Positions 45,945 through 54,668 are shown, counted from the first letter of the stretch. The stretch: 64,000 nucleotides of DNA from Elusimicrobia bacterium RIFOXYA2_FULL_39_19 (GCA_001800285.1 MGVC01000081.1:52856-116855), one strand, 5' to 3'. Notes: generated from the letters alone by a model not told the origin. Numbers and translations are program-made.

Positions 45945-47294
45945 ATGTTAAACGAAGTATTAGCAAAAGTCATACAGAAGAACCCGGGAGAATCAGAGTA
46001 TTTGCAGGCAGTAGAAGAAGTTATGGAATCACTTCAGCCTACAGTTAAAAAGCACCCGGAATTTGTAAAAGCAAAGATTTATGAAAGAATAGTGGAGCCG
46101 GACAGAGTAATTATGTTCAGGGTTCCGTGGGTTGACGATAAAGGCGAAGTTCAGGTTAACAGGGGATTCAGAGTACAGTTTAATAATGCAATCGGGCCTT
46201 ACAAAGGCGGCTTAAGGTTTCACCCCAGCGTTAATCTGGGCATAATCAAGTTCCTTGGTTTTGAGCAGATATTTAAAAATGCGTTAACAACACTTCCAAT
46301 GGGCGGTGGAAAAGGCGGCTGTGATTTTGACCCCAAAGGAAAATCAGATAATGAAGTTATGAGGTTCTGTCAGGCATTCATGAGAGAACTTTTCAGGCAT
46401 ATCGGCCCGGATACAGATGTACCGGCAGGAGATATCGGCGTGGGCGGAAGAGAAATTGGTTACATGTATGGTTATTATAAAAAAATCATCAATGAACATA
46501 CCGGCGTTCTTACCGGCAAAGGGCTTGAATGGGGCGGAAGCCTAATAAGGCCTGAGGCAACAGGTTATGGCGCTACCTATTTTGCGGCAGAAATGTTAGC
46601 AACGCGCAACAAAGATTTTAAAGGTAAAACTGTGGCCGTAAGCGGTTCTGGAAATGTGGCCCAGTATACCATAGAAAAAGTAACACAGCTTGGCGGAAAG
46701 GTAATCTGTGCTTCCGATTCGTGCGGTACTGTAATTGATGAAAAGGGCTTTGATAAGGACAAACTAGCTTTTTTAATGGAGCTTAAAAATACAAAAAGAT
46801 GCAGAATAAACGAATATGCCGATAAATATGCCGTAAAATATTTTGAAGGCAAGAGCGTGTGGCAGGTATTAAGGGAACAGAGCATTAAAGTAGACGTGGC
46901 TTTTCCTGACGCAACGCAAAACGAAATAAACGGGGATGACGCCCAATCACTGGTAAATAAAGGCTGTATATGTGTTTCTGAAGGTGCCAATATGCCTTCT
47001 ACACCTGATGCAGTAAAAATCTTTATTGATAACAACGTGCTTTACGGTCCTGGAAAAGCGGCCAATGCCGGAGGGGTTGCTACCTCAGGCCTTGAAATGA
47101 GCCAAAACAGCGAAAGGCTGTCCTGGACCAGAGAAGAAGTTGACACCAGATTGCTTAATATAATGAAGAGTATTCATAAATCCTGCCTTGACGCCTCTGA
47201 AGCTTATGGCGCAAAAGGGAATTATGTTGTAGGAGCAAACATTTCCGGGTTTCTAAAAGTTGCAAAGGCAATGTTAGCCTTCGGAATTGTTTAA
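45945..47294 (+). CDS. gdhA: Glutamate dehydrogenase (hexameric, NAD(P)-specific)
   Basis: It aminates 2-oxoglutarate with ammonia. The 449-residue protein matches the hexameric bacterial type: catalytic Lys in LPMGGGKGGCDFDPKGK (near residue 125), substrate region PAGDIGVGGREIGYM near 165, the Rossmann motif VSGSGNVAQY near 233, and ANAGGVATSGLEMSQN near 375. A promoter and a terminator-type leader precede it, so expression is probably set by conditional antitermination. It opens the ammonia-assimilation region that also encodes GlnA, glutamate synthase, Amt and PII. Confidence 0.95.
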   Translation: MLNEVLAKVIQKNPGESEYLQAVEEVMESLQPTVKKHPEFVKAKIYERIVEPDRVIMFRVPWVDDKGEVQVNRGFRVQFNNAIGPYKGGLRFHPSVNLGIIKFLGFEQIFKNALTTLPMGGGKGGCDFDPKGKSDNEVMRFCQAFMRELFRHIGPDTDVPAGDIGVGGREIGYMYGYYKKIINEHTGVLTGKGLEWGGSLIRPEATGYGATYFAAEMLATRNKDFKGKTVAVSGSGNVAQYTIEKVTQLGGKVICASDSCGTVIDEKGFDKDKLAFLMELKNTKRCRINEYADKYAVKYFEGKSVWQVLREQSIKVDVAFPDATQNEINGDDAQSLVNKGCICVSEGANMPSTPDAVKIFIDNNVLYGPGKAANAGGVATSGLEMSQNSERLSWTREEVDTRLLNIMKSIHKSCLDASEAYGAKGNYVVGANISGFLKVAKAMLAFGIV

Positions 47295-47308
47295 CACCCT
47301 CCGCGGAA

Positions 47309-47424
47309 ATCCACGGTTATAAAGCCGTGGATGGATAGCGTTCGTCCGCTTCGGGTATTTCAGCGTAGAGATTGTTCCTGCGCTGTAGATTAGGCTTGAA
47401 TCCACGCCTACGAAGGCGTGGAGC
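47309..47424. repeat. Cluster of three hairpins between gdhA and the ANTAR gene
   Basis: Three hairpins occur in ~115 bp: ATCCACGG/CCGTGGAT (47309-47332), CAGCG/CGCTG (~47361-47385) and TCCACGCC/GGCGTGGA (47401-47422, extended by TTGAA/TTCAA). The first and third share TCCACG. This recalls subterminal hairpins of IS200/IS605-type ends or a structured RNA. No transposase is present, and gdhA readthrough into it is likely. Confidence 0.6.
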
Positions 47425-47462
47425 TTCAAACGGCAATTTGTTTAGTAGAGAATTTGATAATC

Positions 47463-47468
47463 TATAAT
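47463..47468 (+). promoter_or_regulatory. -10 box of the ANTAR-glnA operon
   Basis: TATAAT lies ~25 nt before the P1 hexaloop hairpin. A -35 match at 17 bp is weak, as expected if an activator or antitermination sets expression. Confidence 0.5.
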
Positions 47469-47492
47469 AATGGTAGATGGATAAAGGATTTG

Positions 47493-47599
47493 AGGATACA
47501 TGGAAGTATCCTTAAGCCCTAAGTTACATTGAAGTAAAATTAGAACACTGACGTTCTTGAATGTCCTTTTTTATCGGGACAGGCAGGAACGTTTTTTTT
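47493..47599 (+). promoter_or_regulatory. Dual-hexaloop ANTAR RNA motif with terminator (attenuator leader)
   Basis: P1 is AGGATAC-[ATGGAA]-GTATCCT (47493-47512, 7 bp). P2 is AGAAC-[ACTGAC]-GTTCT (47542-47557, 5 bp). Both loops are six nt with A1 and G4. P2's 3' side is the 5' arm of a terminator (47551-47599) with a ~16-bp imperfect stem ACGTTCTTGAATGTCC / GGGACAGGCAGGAACGT and eight T. This is the canonical layout in which a dimeric ANTAR protein stabilises P1-P2 and prevents termination. It precedes the ANTAR gene itself. Confidence 0.85.
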
Positions 47600-47614
47600 G
47601 GTAACGGGAAAGCT

Positions 47615-48346
47615 ATGGTAAAAACAAAAATAGAAAAAATGAATAAAAATGAACAGCCGTATATACAAATGACTGAGGCATTAATTAAGGTCGGTAATTT
47701 TATTGTATCAAGCAGTTCCTTTGAAGAAATGCTCAATAACATTGTTAAGACTATTGCTCAAGCATCTGGTGCTAAAATATGTTTGCTTATGTTTTATGAC
47801 GAAATTAAAAAAGAGCAGGCATTAAAAGCCTCGTATGGGTTAAATGTAGAATGCTTGACAGCTGTTGAGTTGGCAATAGGTAAAAACATTAATGATGCGG
47901 TAGCAAAAGAAAAGAAACCTGTTATTGTTTCAAATGTGTTGGAAGACTCTAGATTTGCAAATTCAGAAATAATTCGCAAAGAAAAGCTGTGTACTCTGCT
48001 TGCTTTGCCTTTATTGATGAAAGACAAGGTGCAGGGTATGATTATGCTTTACAACGAAAGAGTGAAAAAATATTCACAGAATGAGCTTAATATACTGCAG
48101 GTGCTTGCTAACCAGTCAATGCTGGTTATAGAAAATTCAAATTTATTGAAAAGAGCCGTTGATGCCGAAGAAGCACTTGAAGCCAGAAAACTGATTGAAA
48201 GAGCAAAAGGCATTCTTGTGAAAACCCAGGGAATGGATGAGGATGATGCCTACCGCACCATCCACCGCAAGAGTATGGACATGAGAAGATCTATGAAAGA
48301 AATTGCCGAAGCAATAATTCTTTCTAATGAAATAAGAAGAAAATAA
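47615..48346 (+). CDS. GAF-ANTAR domain antitermination regulator
   Basis: I start at ATG 47615 (GGGAAAG site), giving 243 residues. The track's ATG at 47561 lies inside the leader terminator and cannot be right. A GAF sensor domain (about residues 15-175, with KICLLMFYDE, KKPVIVSNVLEDSRF, LLALPLLMKDKVQGMIML) is followed by a short helix and an ANTAR RNA-binding domain (about 185-240: RKLIERAKGILVKTQGMDEDDAYRTIHRKSMD). ANTAR proteins bind paired hexaloop hairpins to block terminators. No phosphoacceptor receiver domain is present, so the GAF domain probably senses a small ligand, perhaps a nitrogen signal (inference). It heads a run leading to glnA. Confidence 0.9.
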   Translation: MVKTKIEKMNKNEQPYIQMTEALIKVGNFIVSSSSFEEMLNNIVKTIAQASGAKICLLMFYDEIKKEQALKASYGLNVECLTAVELAIGKNINDAVAKEKKPVIVSNVLEDSRFANSEIIRKEKLCTLLALPLLMKDKVQGMIMLYNERVKKYSQNELNILQVLANQSMLVIENSNLLKRAVDAEEALEARKLIERAKGILVKTQGMDEDDAYRTIHRKSMDMRRSMKEIAEAIILSNEIRRK

Positions 48347-48349
48347 AAA

Positions 48350-48418
48350 GGCACGTTGGCGTGCTTCCAGACGCAGATGTCTCCAGATAATGATGTTTAA
48401 ATTAAATGGAGGAAATGT
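48350..48418 (+). promoter_or_regulatory. Tandem hairpins between the ANTAR gene and the small Cys-rich gene
   Basis: GGCAC-[GTTGGC]-GTGCT (the 14-nt repeat also found before gdhA) is followed by AGAC-[GCAGAT]-GTCT. Both could close six-nt loops with G4 but have G, not A, at position 1. No terminator follows. They may be processing or weak regulator sites; the role is unknown. Confidence 0.45.
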
Positions 48419-48565
48419 ATGGAAGAAAAAGGAATTTGCATGTCTTGCGGTAATGAAAAAGAATGTATGTACATTAAGCCTGATTCTGTTATTTTTGAAT
48501 GTGAAGAACGTGACGCTGAAATCAAAAAAGGCAGTAAGAAAAGAAAGAAAAACACTAAAAAGTAA
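48419..48565 (+). CDS. 48-residue Cys-rich small protein (missed by the ORF track)
   Basis: A GGAGGA site 5 bp before ATG 48419 supports translation. The protein has four cysteines in the pattern CxxC-x6-C-x11-C (CMSCGNEKEC...FECEERD), then a strongly basic Lys-rich tail (KKGSKKRKKNTKK). The four cysteines suggest a zinc or iron-sulfur knuckle. It resembles small unnamed proteins with a CxxC...C...CEE(F/R) pattern that I recall but cannot name. It is placed between the ANTAR regulator and glnA, 24 bp before glnA, so it is probably co-expressed. A role in nitrogen control or RNA binding is speculation. Confidence 0.75.
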   Translation: MEEKGICMSCGNEKECMYIKPDSVIFECEERDAEIKKGSKKRKKNTKK

Positions 48566-48589
48566 ACATAAGTAAAAAGGGGTAGAAAA

Positions 48590-50041
48590 ATGCAAAAGAA
48601 AAACAGGGCAGAATTAAAAAGGTTAAATAAGCTGATAAAAGAAAACAATGTTCAGATTGTTGACCTGAAATTTAATGACCTCCTGGGCATGTGGCAGCAT
48701 TTTTCTATCCCCGTGTCGGAATTAACCGAAATTGATGACCCGGAAAAATCCATTTGGTCGGAAGGTATAGGTTTTGACGGGTCCTCAATACGCGGGTTTC
48801 AGAAAATACAGGAATCAGACATGCTTATGCAATTGGACCCATCAACGGCAGTTTTTGACCCTATATGCAAGGTTCCTACTTTAAGCATTATCTGTAATAT
48901 TTATGACCCAATTACAAAAAAACCATATTCAAGGGACCCCAGGTTCGTTGCCAGAAAGGCAGCGGAATATTTGAAAAGTACCGGTATTGCAGACGAAAGT
49001 TTTTGGGGTCCTGAAATGGAGTTCTTTATATTCAATGATGTGCGTTTTGACCAGACAGAAAATACGGGTTACTATTTTATAGATTCAAACGAAGGAGAAT
49101 GGAACACCGGCAGGGATGAAAAACCGAATTTAGGGTACAAGCTCCGCTACAAAGAAGGAGGATTTTTGGTGCCTCCTCACGATACTCTGCAGGACTTAAG
49201 AACCGAGATGATTCAGGCGCTGATGAAAGCAGGCATAGGTATTGAACTCCATCATCATGAGGTTGCTACAGCGGGCCAGTGCGAAATAGATATGAAATTT
49301 GACAAACTGGTACCAATGGCTGATAAATGCATGATGTATAAATACATTATTAAAAATGTGGCAAAAAAACACAATATGGTGGCTACTTTTATGCCTAAAC
49401 CTTTATTTGGAGATAACGGAAGCGGCATGCATGCGCATCAATCTCTATGGAAAAAAGGAAAAAATATATTTTTTGATCCTAAGGGCTACGCACTGCTGTC
49501 ACAAACAGGCAAGTATTATATCGGCGGTCTGTTGAAGCATGCTCCCGCACTTATGGCTTTATGCGCACCAACAACAAATTCATATAAACGACTTGTTCCC
49601 GGTTACGAGGCTCCGATAAACCTTGCCTATTCAGCAAGAAACCGTTCTTCTGCCATACGTATTCCGGTTTATACAAATAATCCAAAAACAAAGAGGATTG
49701 AATTCAGACCGCCGGATTGTACCTGCAATCCTTATCTTGCTTTTGCAGCAATGCTCATGGCAGGTATCGACGGTATAAAAAACAAAATAGACCCGGGGCA
49801 ACCACTGGAAAAAAATACTTATGAGCTTGCAGGAGAGGAAGCGGCAAAAGTGCCTGTGGTTCCATCTTCCCTAGAAGAATCCATAAGAGCACTAGAAAAT
49901 GATAATAAATTTCTTTTTGAAGGCGGTGTGTTTACGCCTGATGTTATAAATGTGTGGGTTAATTATAAGAGAGACAAAGAAATAGGCGAAATACGCCTAA
50001 GGCCGAATCCTTATGAATTTATTTTATACTTTGATATGTAA
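48590..50041 (+). CDS. glnA: Glutamine synthetase type I
   Basis: It condenses ammonia and glutamate to glutamine with ATP. The 483-residue protein has the N-terminal beta-grasp segment ([17 protein letters not shown]), the [14 protein letters not shown]-type region (EGIGFDGSS), the catalytic ExE region GPEMEFFIF near 143, the ATP-site [14 protein letters not shown] near 277, and the glutamate loop [10 protein letters not shown] near 348. The segment [12 protein letters not shown] (near 406) keeps a Tyr at the position of the adenylylation tyrosine in GSI-beta enzymes. It is third in the ANTAR operon and is followed after 12 bp by the glutamate synthase amidotransferase gene. Confidence 0.96.
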   Translation: MQKKNRAELKRLNKLIKENNVQIVDLKFNDLLGMWQHFSIPVSELTEIDDPEKSIWSEGIGFDGSSIRGFQKIQESDMLMQLDPSTAVFDPICKVPTLSIICNIYDPITKKPYSRDPRFVARKAAEYLKSTGIADESFWGPEMEFFIFNDVRFDQTENTGYYFIDSNEGEWNTGRDEKPNLGYKLRYKEGGFLVPPHDTLQDLRTEMIQALMKAGIGIELHHHEVATAGQCEIDMKFDKLVPMADKCMMYKYIIKNVAKKHNMVATFMPKPLFGDNGSGMHAHQSLWKKGKNIFFDPKGYALLSQTGKYYIGGLLKHAPALMALCAPTTNSYKRLVPGYEAPINLAYSARNRSSAIRIPVYTNNPKTKRIEFRPPDCTCNPYLAFAAMLMAGIDGIKNKIDPGQPLEKNTYELAGEEAAKVPVVPSSLEESIRALENDNKFLFEGGVFTPDVINVWVNYKRDKEIGEIRLRPNPYEFILYFDM

Positions 50042-50053
50042 CGGAGAATTAAA

Positions 50054-51133
50054 ATGCAATTAATGGCAGACAGGGATTACAAAATTTCATCGGCGTGCGG
50101 AGTGCTAGGCATAATGAATGAAAACGGCAGGCGTTTTTCCGGTGAAAACATTATGAAAGGCATTGCCCTCATGAGAGAACGGTCCAACGGGCTTGGCGGC
50201 GGTTTTGCAGCTCACGGCATTTACCCGGATTACAAGGATTATTATGCGTTTCATATGCTCTTTGAAACTGAAATTGCAAAAAACATAACGGAAGAATATT
50301 TTAAATTGCATTACAAATTCATTAAAAGCGAACCTATTCCTACACGGCAGATTCCGGAAATAAAAAACAGCCCGTTAATCTGGCGTTATTTCTTAGAGCC
50401 GAAAAATATAGGTGTATTTGAAACAGAAAGTGATTTTGTTGTCAGCACGGTTATGCATATAAACCAGAATATCAAAGATGCTTTTGTAGCGTCTTCCGGA
50501 AAAAACATGGGCGTATTCAAAGGAGTGGGTTATCCTGAAGATATAGGCAGGTTTTTCAGGCTTGAAGAGTACGGCGCCTACATTTGGACCGCGCACGGCA
50601 GGTTTCCTACAAATACGGTGGCGTGGTGGGGCGGTGCGCACCCATTTGGACTTTTAGACTGGACAGTAGTGCATAACGGGGAAATATCATCTTACGGGAT
50701 AAATAAAAGATACCTGGAAAATTACGGTTACAAATGCAGTTTCTTTACAGATACTGAAGTTATCACATATTTATTTGACCTATTAATAAGGAAGCATGAG
50801 CTTCCTATAGAAATGGCAGCCAAAGTGGTAGCGGCTACTTTCTGGAGCGAAATAGACAGGCTTCCGGAAAAACAGAAAGAACTTCATGAGACTTTAAGAA
50901 TAATTTACAGCAGTGCTTTATTAAACGGGCCGTTTGCTGTAATACTGGCAAACAACAATATGATGGTAGGCATAAATGACCGCATAAAATTAAGGCCTCT
51001 TGTAGCTGCCAGGAAAGATGATTTTGTTTTTGTTTCATCCGAAGAATCCGCCATTCGTGAAACGGAACCGGTGCTTGATGAGGTGTGGACGCCAAAAGGC
51101 GGAGAACCGGTAATTGGAAGACTGAAAATATAA
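50054..51133 (+). CDS. Glutamate synthase, glutamine amidotransferase domain protein (GltB domain 1, split type)
   Basis: A 359-residue class II glutamine amidotransferase. After a ~14-residue leader the chain reads CGVLGIMN, whose Cys would become the N-terminal nucleophile. Other amidotransferase signatures are [22 protein letters not shown] near 178 and HNGEISSYG near 213. It would hydrolyse glutamine and pass ammonia to the separately encoded FMN domain. This matches the archaeal-type, three-gene glutamate synthase and not a single GltB chain. It is co-transcribed with glnA (12-bp gap). Confidence 0.9.
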   Translation: MQLMADRDYKISSACGVLGIMNENGRRFSGENIMKGIALMRERSNGLGGGFAAHGIYPDYKDYYAFHMLFETEIAKNITEEYFKLHYKFIKSEPIPTRQIPEIKNSPLIWRYFLEPKNIGVFETESDFVVSTVMHINQNIKDAFVASSGKNMGVFKGVGYPEDIGRFFRLEEYGAYIWTAHGRFPTNTVAWWGGAHPFGLLDWTVVHNGEISSYGINKRYLENYGYKCSFFTDTEVITYLFDLLIRKHELPIEMAAKVVAATFWSEIDRLPEKQKELHETLRIIYSSALLNGPFAVILANNNMMVGINDRIKLRPLVAARKDDFVFVSSEESAIRETEPVLDEVWTPKGGEPVIGRLKI

Positions 51134-51137
51134 AAAA

Positions 51138-51213
51138 GTGATTAAGTGATTATGTGAATAGGTGATTAGTAAAATCTTTTACTAACGACGTAACCACTAA
51201 CCACATATACACA
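51138..51213. repeat. Inverted octamer-array repeat (GTGNNTAN family), copy 1
   Basis: Four octamers of form GTGNNTAN (GTGATTAA GTGATTAT GTGAATAG GTGATTAG) are followed by a palindromic centre TTAGTAAAA/TTTTACTAA and inverted units (TAACCAC...). It fills the spacer between glutamate synthase domains 1 and 2. Confidence 0.8.
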
Positions 51214-51231
51214 AGATTATGAGGGAATAAA

Positions 51232-52773
51232 ATGGTTAAAAGAACAGCTCCTACGGAATTTATAGTTGAACGTGATGAAGATAAATGCATTCAGTGCCAG
51301 GTCTGCTGCAGAATGTGTTCCAACGATGCACATGTCTTTGAAGAAGATTTAAACGAAGTAATAACGGAACATAAAAAATGCGTAGGCTGTCACTTCTGTG
51401 AAACTTTATGCCCAACGGGTGCGCTGGAAGTAAAAAGAAGTACTTCTGAAACCAGAGCTAACGCCAACTGGACCAAAAAAGCGCTGACGGATATTACCAA
51501 ACAAGCAGAAACAGGCGGCATACTGCTTACCGGTATGGGTTGTGACAGGCCGTATCCTATTTACTGGGACCACATGCTGATAAACGCCTCCCAGGTTACC
51601 AACCCTTCCATTGACCCTCTGCGCGAGCCTATGGAATTAAAAACGTATATCGGCAAAAAACCGGACCGCATAGAAATAGTAACTCATTTGGAAAACGGCA
51701 AAATTGACCCGTCAAAAGTTGAACTGAAAACCAAACTTTCCACAATGCTTAAAATAGAAACACCCATTATGTTTTCAGCTATGTCTTACGGGTCCATAAG
51801 TTATAATGCCTGCACTTCGCTTGCCCGGGCGGCCCAGCAGTCAGGCACTCTGTATAATACCGGCGAAGGCGGCCTTCATAAGGATTTGTATAAATATGCG
51901 GGAAACACCATCGTACAGGTAGCTTCCGGAAGATTCGGCGTGCATAAACAATATCTGGAAGCAGGCGTAGCCATAGAAATTAAAATAGGCCAGGGCGCAA
52001 AACCCGGCATTGGCGGGCATTTACCCGGAGAAAAAGTATCTGAGGATGTGTCCCAGACAAGAATGATACCAGTTGGTAGTGATGCTATTTCTCCGGCCCC
52101 GCACCATGACATTTATTCCATTGAAGATTTAAGGCAGTTAATCTATGCCTTAAAAGAAGCCACCAGATATAAAAAACCAATCGGCGTAAAAATATCCGCG
52201 GTGCATAACGTAGCGCCTATAGCCAGCGGTGTAGTAAGAGCCGGCGCAGATTATGTGGTAATAGACGGTTTGCGCGGAGGCACGGGCGCTGCTCCTACGG
52301 TTATCAGAGACAATGTAGGTATTCCTATAGAACTGGCACTGGCGGTGGTTGATGCAAGGCTTAGGGAAGAGGGTGTAAGAAACCACGCGTCTATTATTGC
52401 CGCAGGCGGATTCAGAAATTCAGGAGATGTTTTGAAAGCTATTGCCCTCGGTGCAGATGCGGTTTATATAGGCACGTCAGCGCTTATTGCCATGGGCTGT
52501 CATGTATGCCAGAAATGTTACACCGGAAAATGTAACTGGGGTATTGCCACGCAGGACCCGTATTTAACTAAAAGATTAAATCCGGAAATCGGTGCTCAGA
52601 GATTATCAAACTTAATCCGGGCCTGGTCCCGCGAGATAAAAGAAATGCTCGGCGGTATGGGTATTAACTCTATAGATAGTTTAAGGGGCAACAGGGAACA
52701 ATTAAGGGCCATTGGCCTTTCAGATACAGACATGAAACTGCTGGGGTTAAAACCGGCAGGCGAAGCGTGGTAA
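51232..52773 (+). CDS. Glutamate synthase, FMN-binding domain protein with ferredoxin domain (GltB domain 2, split type)
   Basis: A 513-residue protein. Two [4Fe-4S] ferredoxin motifs at the N-terminus (CIQCQVCCRMC, residues ~19; CVGCHFCETLC, ~56) are followed by the FMN-binding glutamate synthase barrel (about 105-480; GEGGLHKDLYK, KIGQGAKPGIGGHLPG, VIDGLRGGTGAAP). The iron-sulfur site is GCHVCQKCYTGKCNWG near 423. It reduces the 2-oxoglutarate/ammonia adduct to glutamate. The electron donor is likely the neighbouring ferredoxin and FAD/NAD reductase. Confidence 0.93.
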   Translation: MVKRTAPTEFIVERDEDKCIQCQVCCRMCSNDAHVFEEDLNEVITEHKKCVGCHFCETLCPTGALEVKRSTSETRANANWTKKALTDITKQAETGGILLTGMGCDRPYPIYWDHMLINASQVTNPSIDPLREPMELKTYIGKKPDRIEIVTHLENGKIDPSKVELKTKLSTMLKIETPIMFSAMSYGSISYNACTSLARAAQQSGTLYNTGEGGLHKDLYKYAGNTIVQVASGRFGVHKQYLEAGVAIEIKIGQGAKPGIGGHLPGEKVSEDVSQTRMIPVGSDAISPAPHHDIYSIEDLRQLIYALKEATRYKKPIGVKISAVHNVAPIASGVVRAGADYVVIDGLRGGTGAAPTVIRDNVGIPIELALAVVDARLREEGVRNHASIIAAGGFRNSGDVLKAIALGADAVYIGTSALIAMGCHVCQKCYTGKCNWGIATQDPYLTKRLNPEIGAQRLSNLIRAWSREIKEMLGGMGINSIDSLRGNREQLRAIGLSDTDMKLLGLKPAGEAW

Positions 52774-52793
52774 TTCTGACTGAAGTAAAAAAA

Positions 52794-52916
52794 GGTGATT
52801 ATGTGATTAGTTGTTAGTGATTACGCATAGCATCATTGCAATATCCAATAAAGGGAAAAATAAGGATCAGTAAGTCTTTTACTAAACACTTAACCACGTA
52901 ACCACTAAGCACTTAT
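52794..52916. repeat. Inverted octamer-array repeat, copy 2
   Basis: 5' arm GGTGATTATGTGATTAGTTG...TTACG (52794-52825); 3' arm ACTAAACACTTAACCACGTA... (52881-52916). The central part shares TAGNATCNTTGNAATATC with copy 3, so these are full homologous copies and not chance similarity. It sits between glutamate synthase domain 2 and the ferredoxin gene. Confidence 0.8.
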
Positions 52917-52934
52917 AAGGAGTAAACAAAAACC

Positions 52935-53372
52935 ATGAAAAAAATAGTGATAAGAGAGGAATATTGTATCGGGTGCAGATTATGCGAAATACACTGCCTG
53001 GTCCAGCATTCCAAATCAAAAGAAATCATTAAAGCTTATAAGGGCGAGTATCCCAAGCCTATGTCTAGGGTGAGGGTAGAACAACTGCATCATCTTTCCT
53101 TTGCCATGCAGTGCCGGCATTGTGAAGATGCGCCCTGCCTGGAAGCCTGCTTGTCAGGCGCCATGCACCGGGATAAAAAAACAGGCGCTGTGCTGTGTGA
53201 TGAAGATAAATGTGTTGGCTGCTGGATGTGCATAATGGTCTGCCCGTTCGGCGTAATAGAAAGAAATACTGAAGGCAAAAAAATCGCTTCCAAATGCGAT
53301 TTGTGCACGGGACAGGAAAAGCCTGTGTGCGTAAAAAACTGTCCAAATGAGGCTATAGTTTATGAAGAATAA
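52935..53372 (+). CDS. Four-cluster 4Fe-4S ferredoxin (HycB/DmsB-like electron carrier)
   Basis: This 145-residue protein has four cysteine groups: CIGCRLCEIHC (near 12), CRHCEDAPCLEAC (near 60), CVGCWMCIMVC (near 94) and CDLCTGQEKPVCVKNC (near 121). These fit four [4Fe-4S] clusters in the DMSO-reductase-subunit-B style. It has no Tat signal and is cytoplasmic. It overlaps the next gene (FAD/NAD reductase) by 11 bp and sits between glutamate synthase pieces. It probably shuttles electrons from the reductase to the FMN synthase domain (inference from context). Confidence 0.9.
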   Translation: MKKIVIREEYCIGCRLCEIHCLVQHSKSKEIIKAYKGEYPKPMSRVRVEQLHHLSFAMQCRHCEDAPCLEACLSGAMHRDKKTGAVLCDEDKCVGCWMCIMVCPFGVIERNTEGKKIASKCDLCTGQEKPVCVKNCPNEAIVYEE

Positions 53373-54663
53373 TTCCAAGTATTTAATTATCGGCAACTCA
53401 GTGGCTGCGGTAGCGTGCGTTGAATCCATAAGAAGAACAGATGCCGAGGGTTCTATTACTCTGGTTTCTGATGAAACTTATCATACTTATTCACGCCCGC
53501 TTATTTCCTATCTTTTAGGCGGGAAAATAGGCCCGGAAAGAATGTTTTATCGTGACAATAATTTTTACACGGAAAACAATGTGAATGCTATCCTTGGAAA
53601 AAAAGCGGTAAAAATTGATGCAGATAAAAAAACTGTTGTGCTTAATGACGGTTCAGAACTGGGTTATGAAAAACTAATGATTTCTACCGGCGGTACTCCG
53701 ATAGTGCCTGACATGCCTGGAGTAAAAAGTTCAGGAGTATTTACTTTCACTACCTGGGATGACACTAACAATATTAAGGAATATATAGAAAAAAATAAGG
53801 TAAAAAAAGCAGTGGTTATCGGAGGCGGGCTGATAGGGCTGAAAGCCACGGAAGCCCTGCTGGCGCTGGATATAAAAGTAACCATACTGGAGCTCGCTGA
53901 CAGGATATTAGCTGCCACGTTTGATAAAAAGGCGTCTGCTATTATTGGGTCAGAACTGGAGAAAGTGGGTTGTGCCGTAATAACCAATAATACTGTCACC
54001 AAAATCAATGCGGCTAAAACGGGTGCAAAAAACATCAAAGAAGTAGTGCTGAAAAACAAAAAGAAGATTCCTGCAGAAATCCTGATTGTAGCTATAGGCG
54101 TAAGGCCGAATATTGAGTTTTTAAAGAGTTCGGGCATAAAAACAAACAGGGGCATTGTGGTAGATGATAAAATGCAGTCTTCCCTTAAAGACGTTTATGC
54201 CGCAGGAGACTGCTGTGAAGCGAAAGAATTTTTAAGCGGTTTGCCGCAGGTAATAGCCATTTGGCCTAGTGCTGCGCGCCAGGGCAGGATAGCAGGAAAC
54301 AATATGGCGGGCGGTACGGAAAAATATACGGGTAATCTGGCAAAAAATTCTGTAGAACTTTGCGGGGTACCTACCATTTCAGTAGGTTTGACTGATACTA
54401 CAAAAGAAAAAGCGCTTGAAGTAATAGAAGTTTATGAACCGGAAAATCTGATTTACAGGAAAGTGGTAATTAGAAATAATAAGATTGTAGGCATAGTTTT
54501 TGTAGGCAATATTACACGTGCCGGTATTTATACCGGGTTGATAAAAGACGGTGTGGATATTTCAAGTTTCAGGAGTCATATTTTAAAAGAAGATTTTGGG
54601 CTGATTTCACTGCCTAAAGAATACAGGAAACACCTGGTTTCAGGGGCGGGCATAGAGGTATAG
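53362..54663 (+). CDS. FAD/NAD(P)-dependent oxidoreductase (rubredoxin/ferredoxin-NAD reductase-like)
   Basis: A 433-residue pyridine nucleotide-disulfide-type reductase. It has an N-terminal FAD motif (IIGNSVAAVACVESI), a second Rossmann for NAD(P) (VVIGGGLIGLKATEAL near 149), an FAD motif DVYAAGDCCE near 275, and a C-terminal domain. It lacks the redox-active CxxxxC of disulfide reductases, which fits the NADH oxidase/rubredoxin reductase group. Overlap with the ferredoxin gene implies coupling. It is probably the NAD(P)H input to the split glutamate synthase, replacing the classical GltD subunit (inference). Confidence 0.88.
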   Translation: MKNNSKYLIIGNSVAAVACVESIRRTDAEGSITLVSDETYHTYSRPLISYLLGGKIGPERMFYRDNNFYTENNVNAILGKKAVKIDADKKTVVLNDGSELGYEKLMISTGGTPIVPDMPGVKSSGVFTFTTWDDTNNIKEYIEKNKVKKAVVIGGGLIGLKATEALLALDIKVTILELADRILAATFDKKASAIIGSELEKVGCAVITNNTVTKINAAKTGAKNIKEVVLKNKKKIPAEILIVAIGVRPNIEFLKSSGIKTNRGIVVDDKMQSSLKDVYAAGDCCEAKEFLSGLPQVIAIWPSAARQGRIAGNNMAGGTEKYTGNLAKNSVELCGVPTISVGLTDTTKEKALEVIEVYEPENLIYRKVVIRNNKIVGIVFVGNITRAGIYTGLIKDGVDISSFRSHILKEDFGLISLPKEYRKHLVSGAGIEV

Positions 54664-54668
54664 GTTTG

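Noticed and set aside
47309-47424. Complete IS200/IS605 insertion sequence
   Set aside because: Hairpins resemble such ends, but there is no transposase or TnpB frame between or near them.
47561-47614. ORF-track start of the ANTAR gene at 47561
   Set aside because: This ATG is inside the leader terminator stem and has no ribosome site. The ATG at 47615 follows GGGAAAG and the terminator.
51138-51213. Possible CRISPR array from the periodic GTGATTA units
   Set aside because: Units are 8 nt with no spacers, arms are inverted rather than direct, and no cas gene is present.
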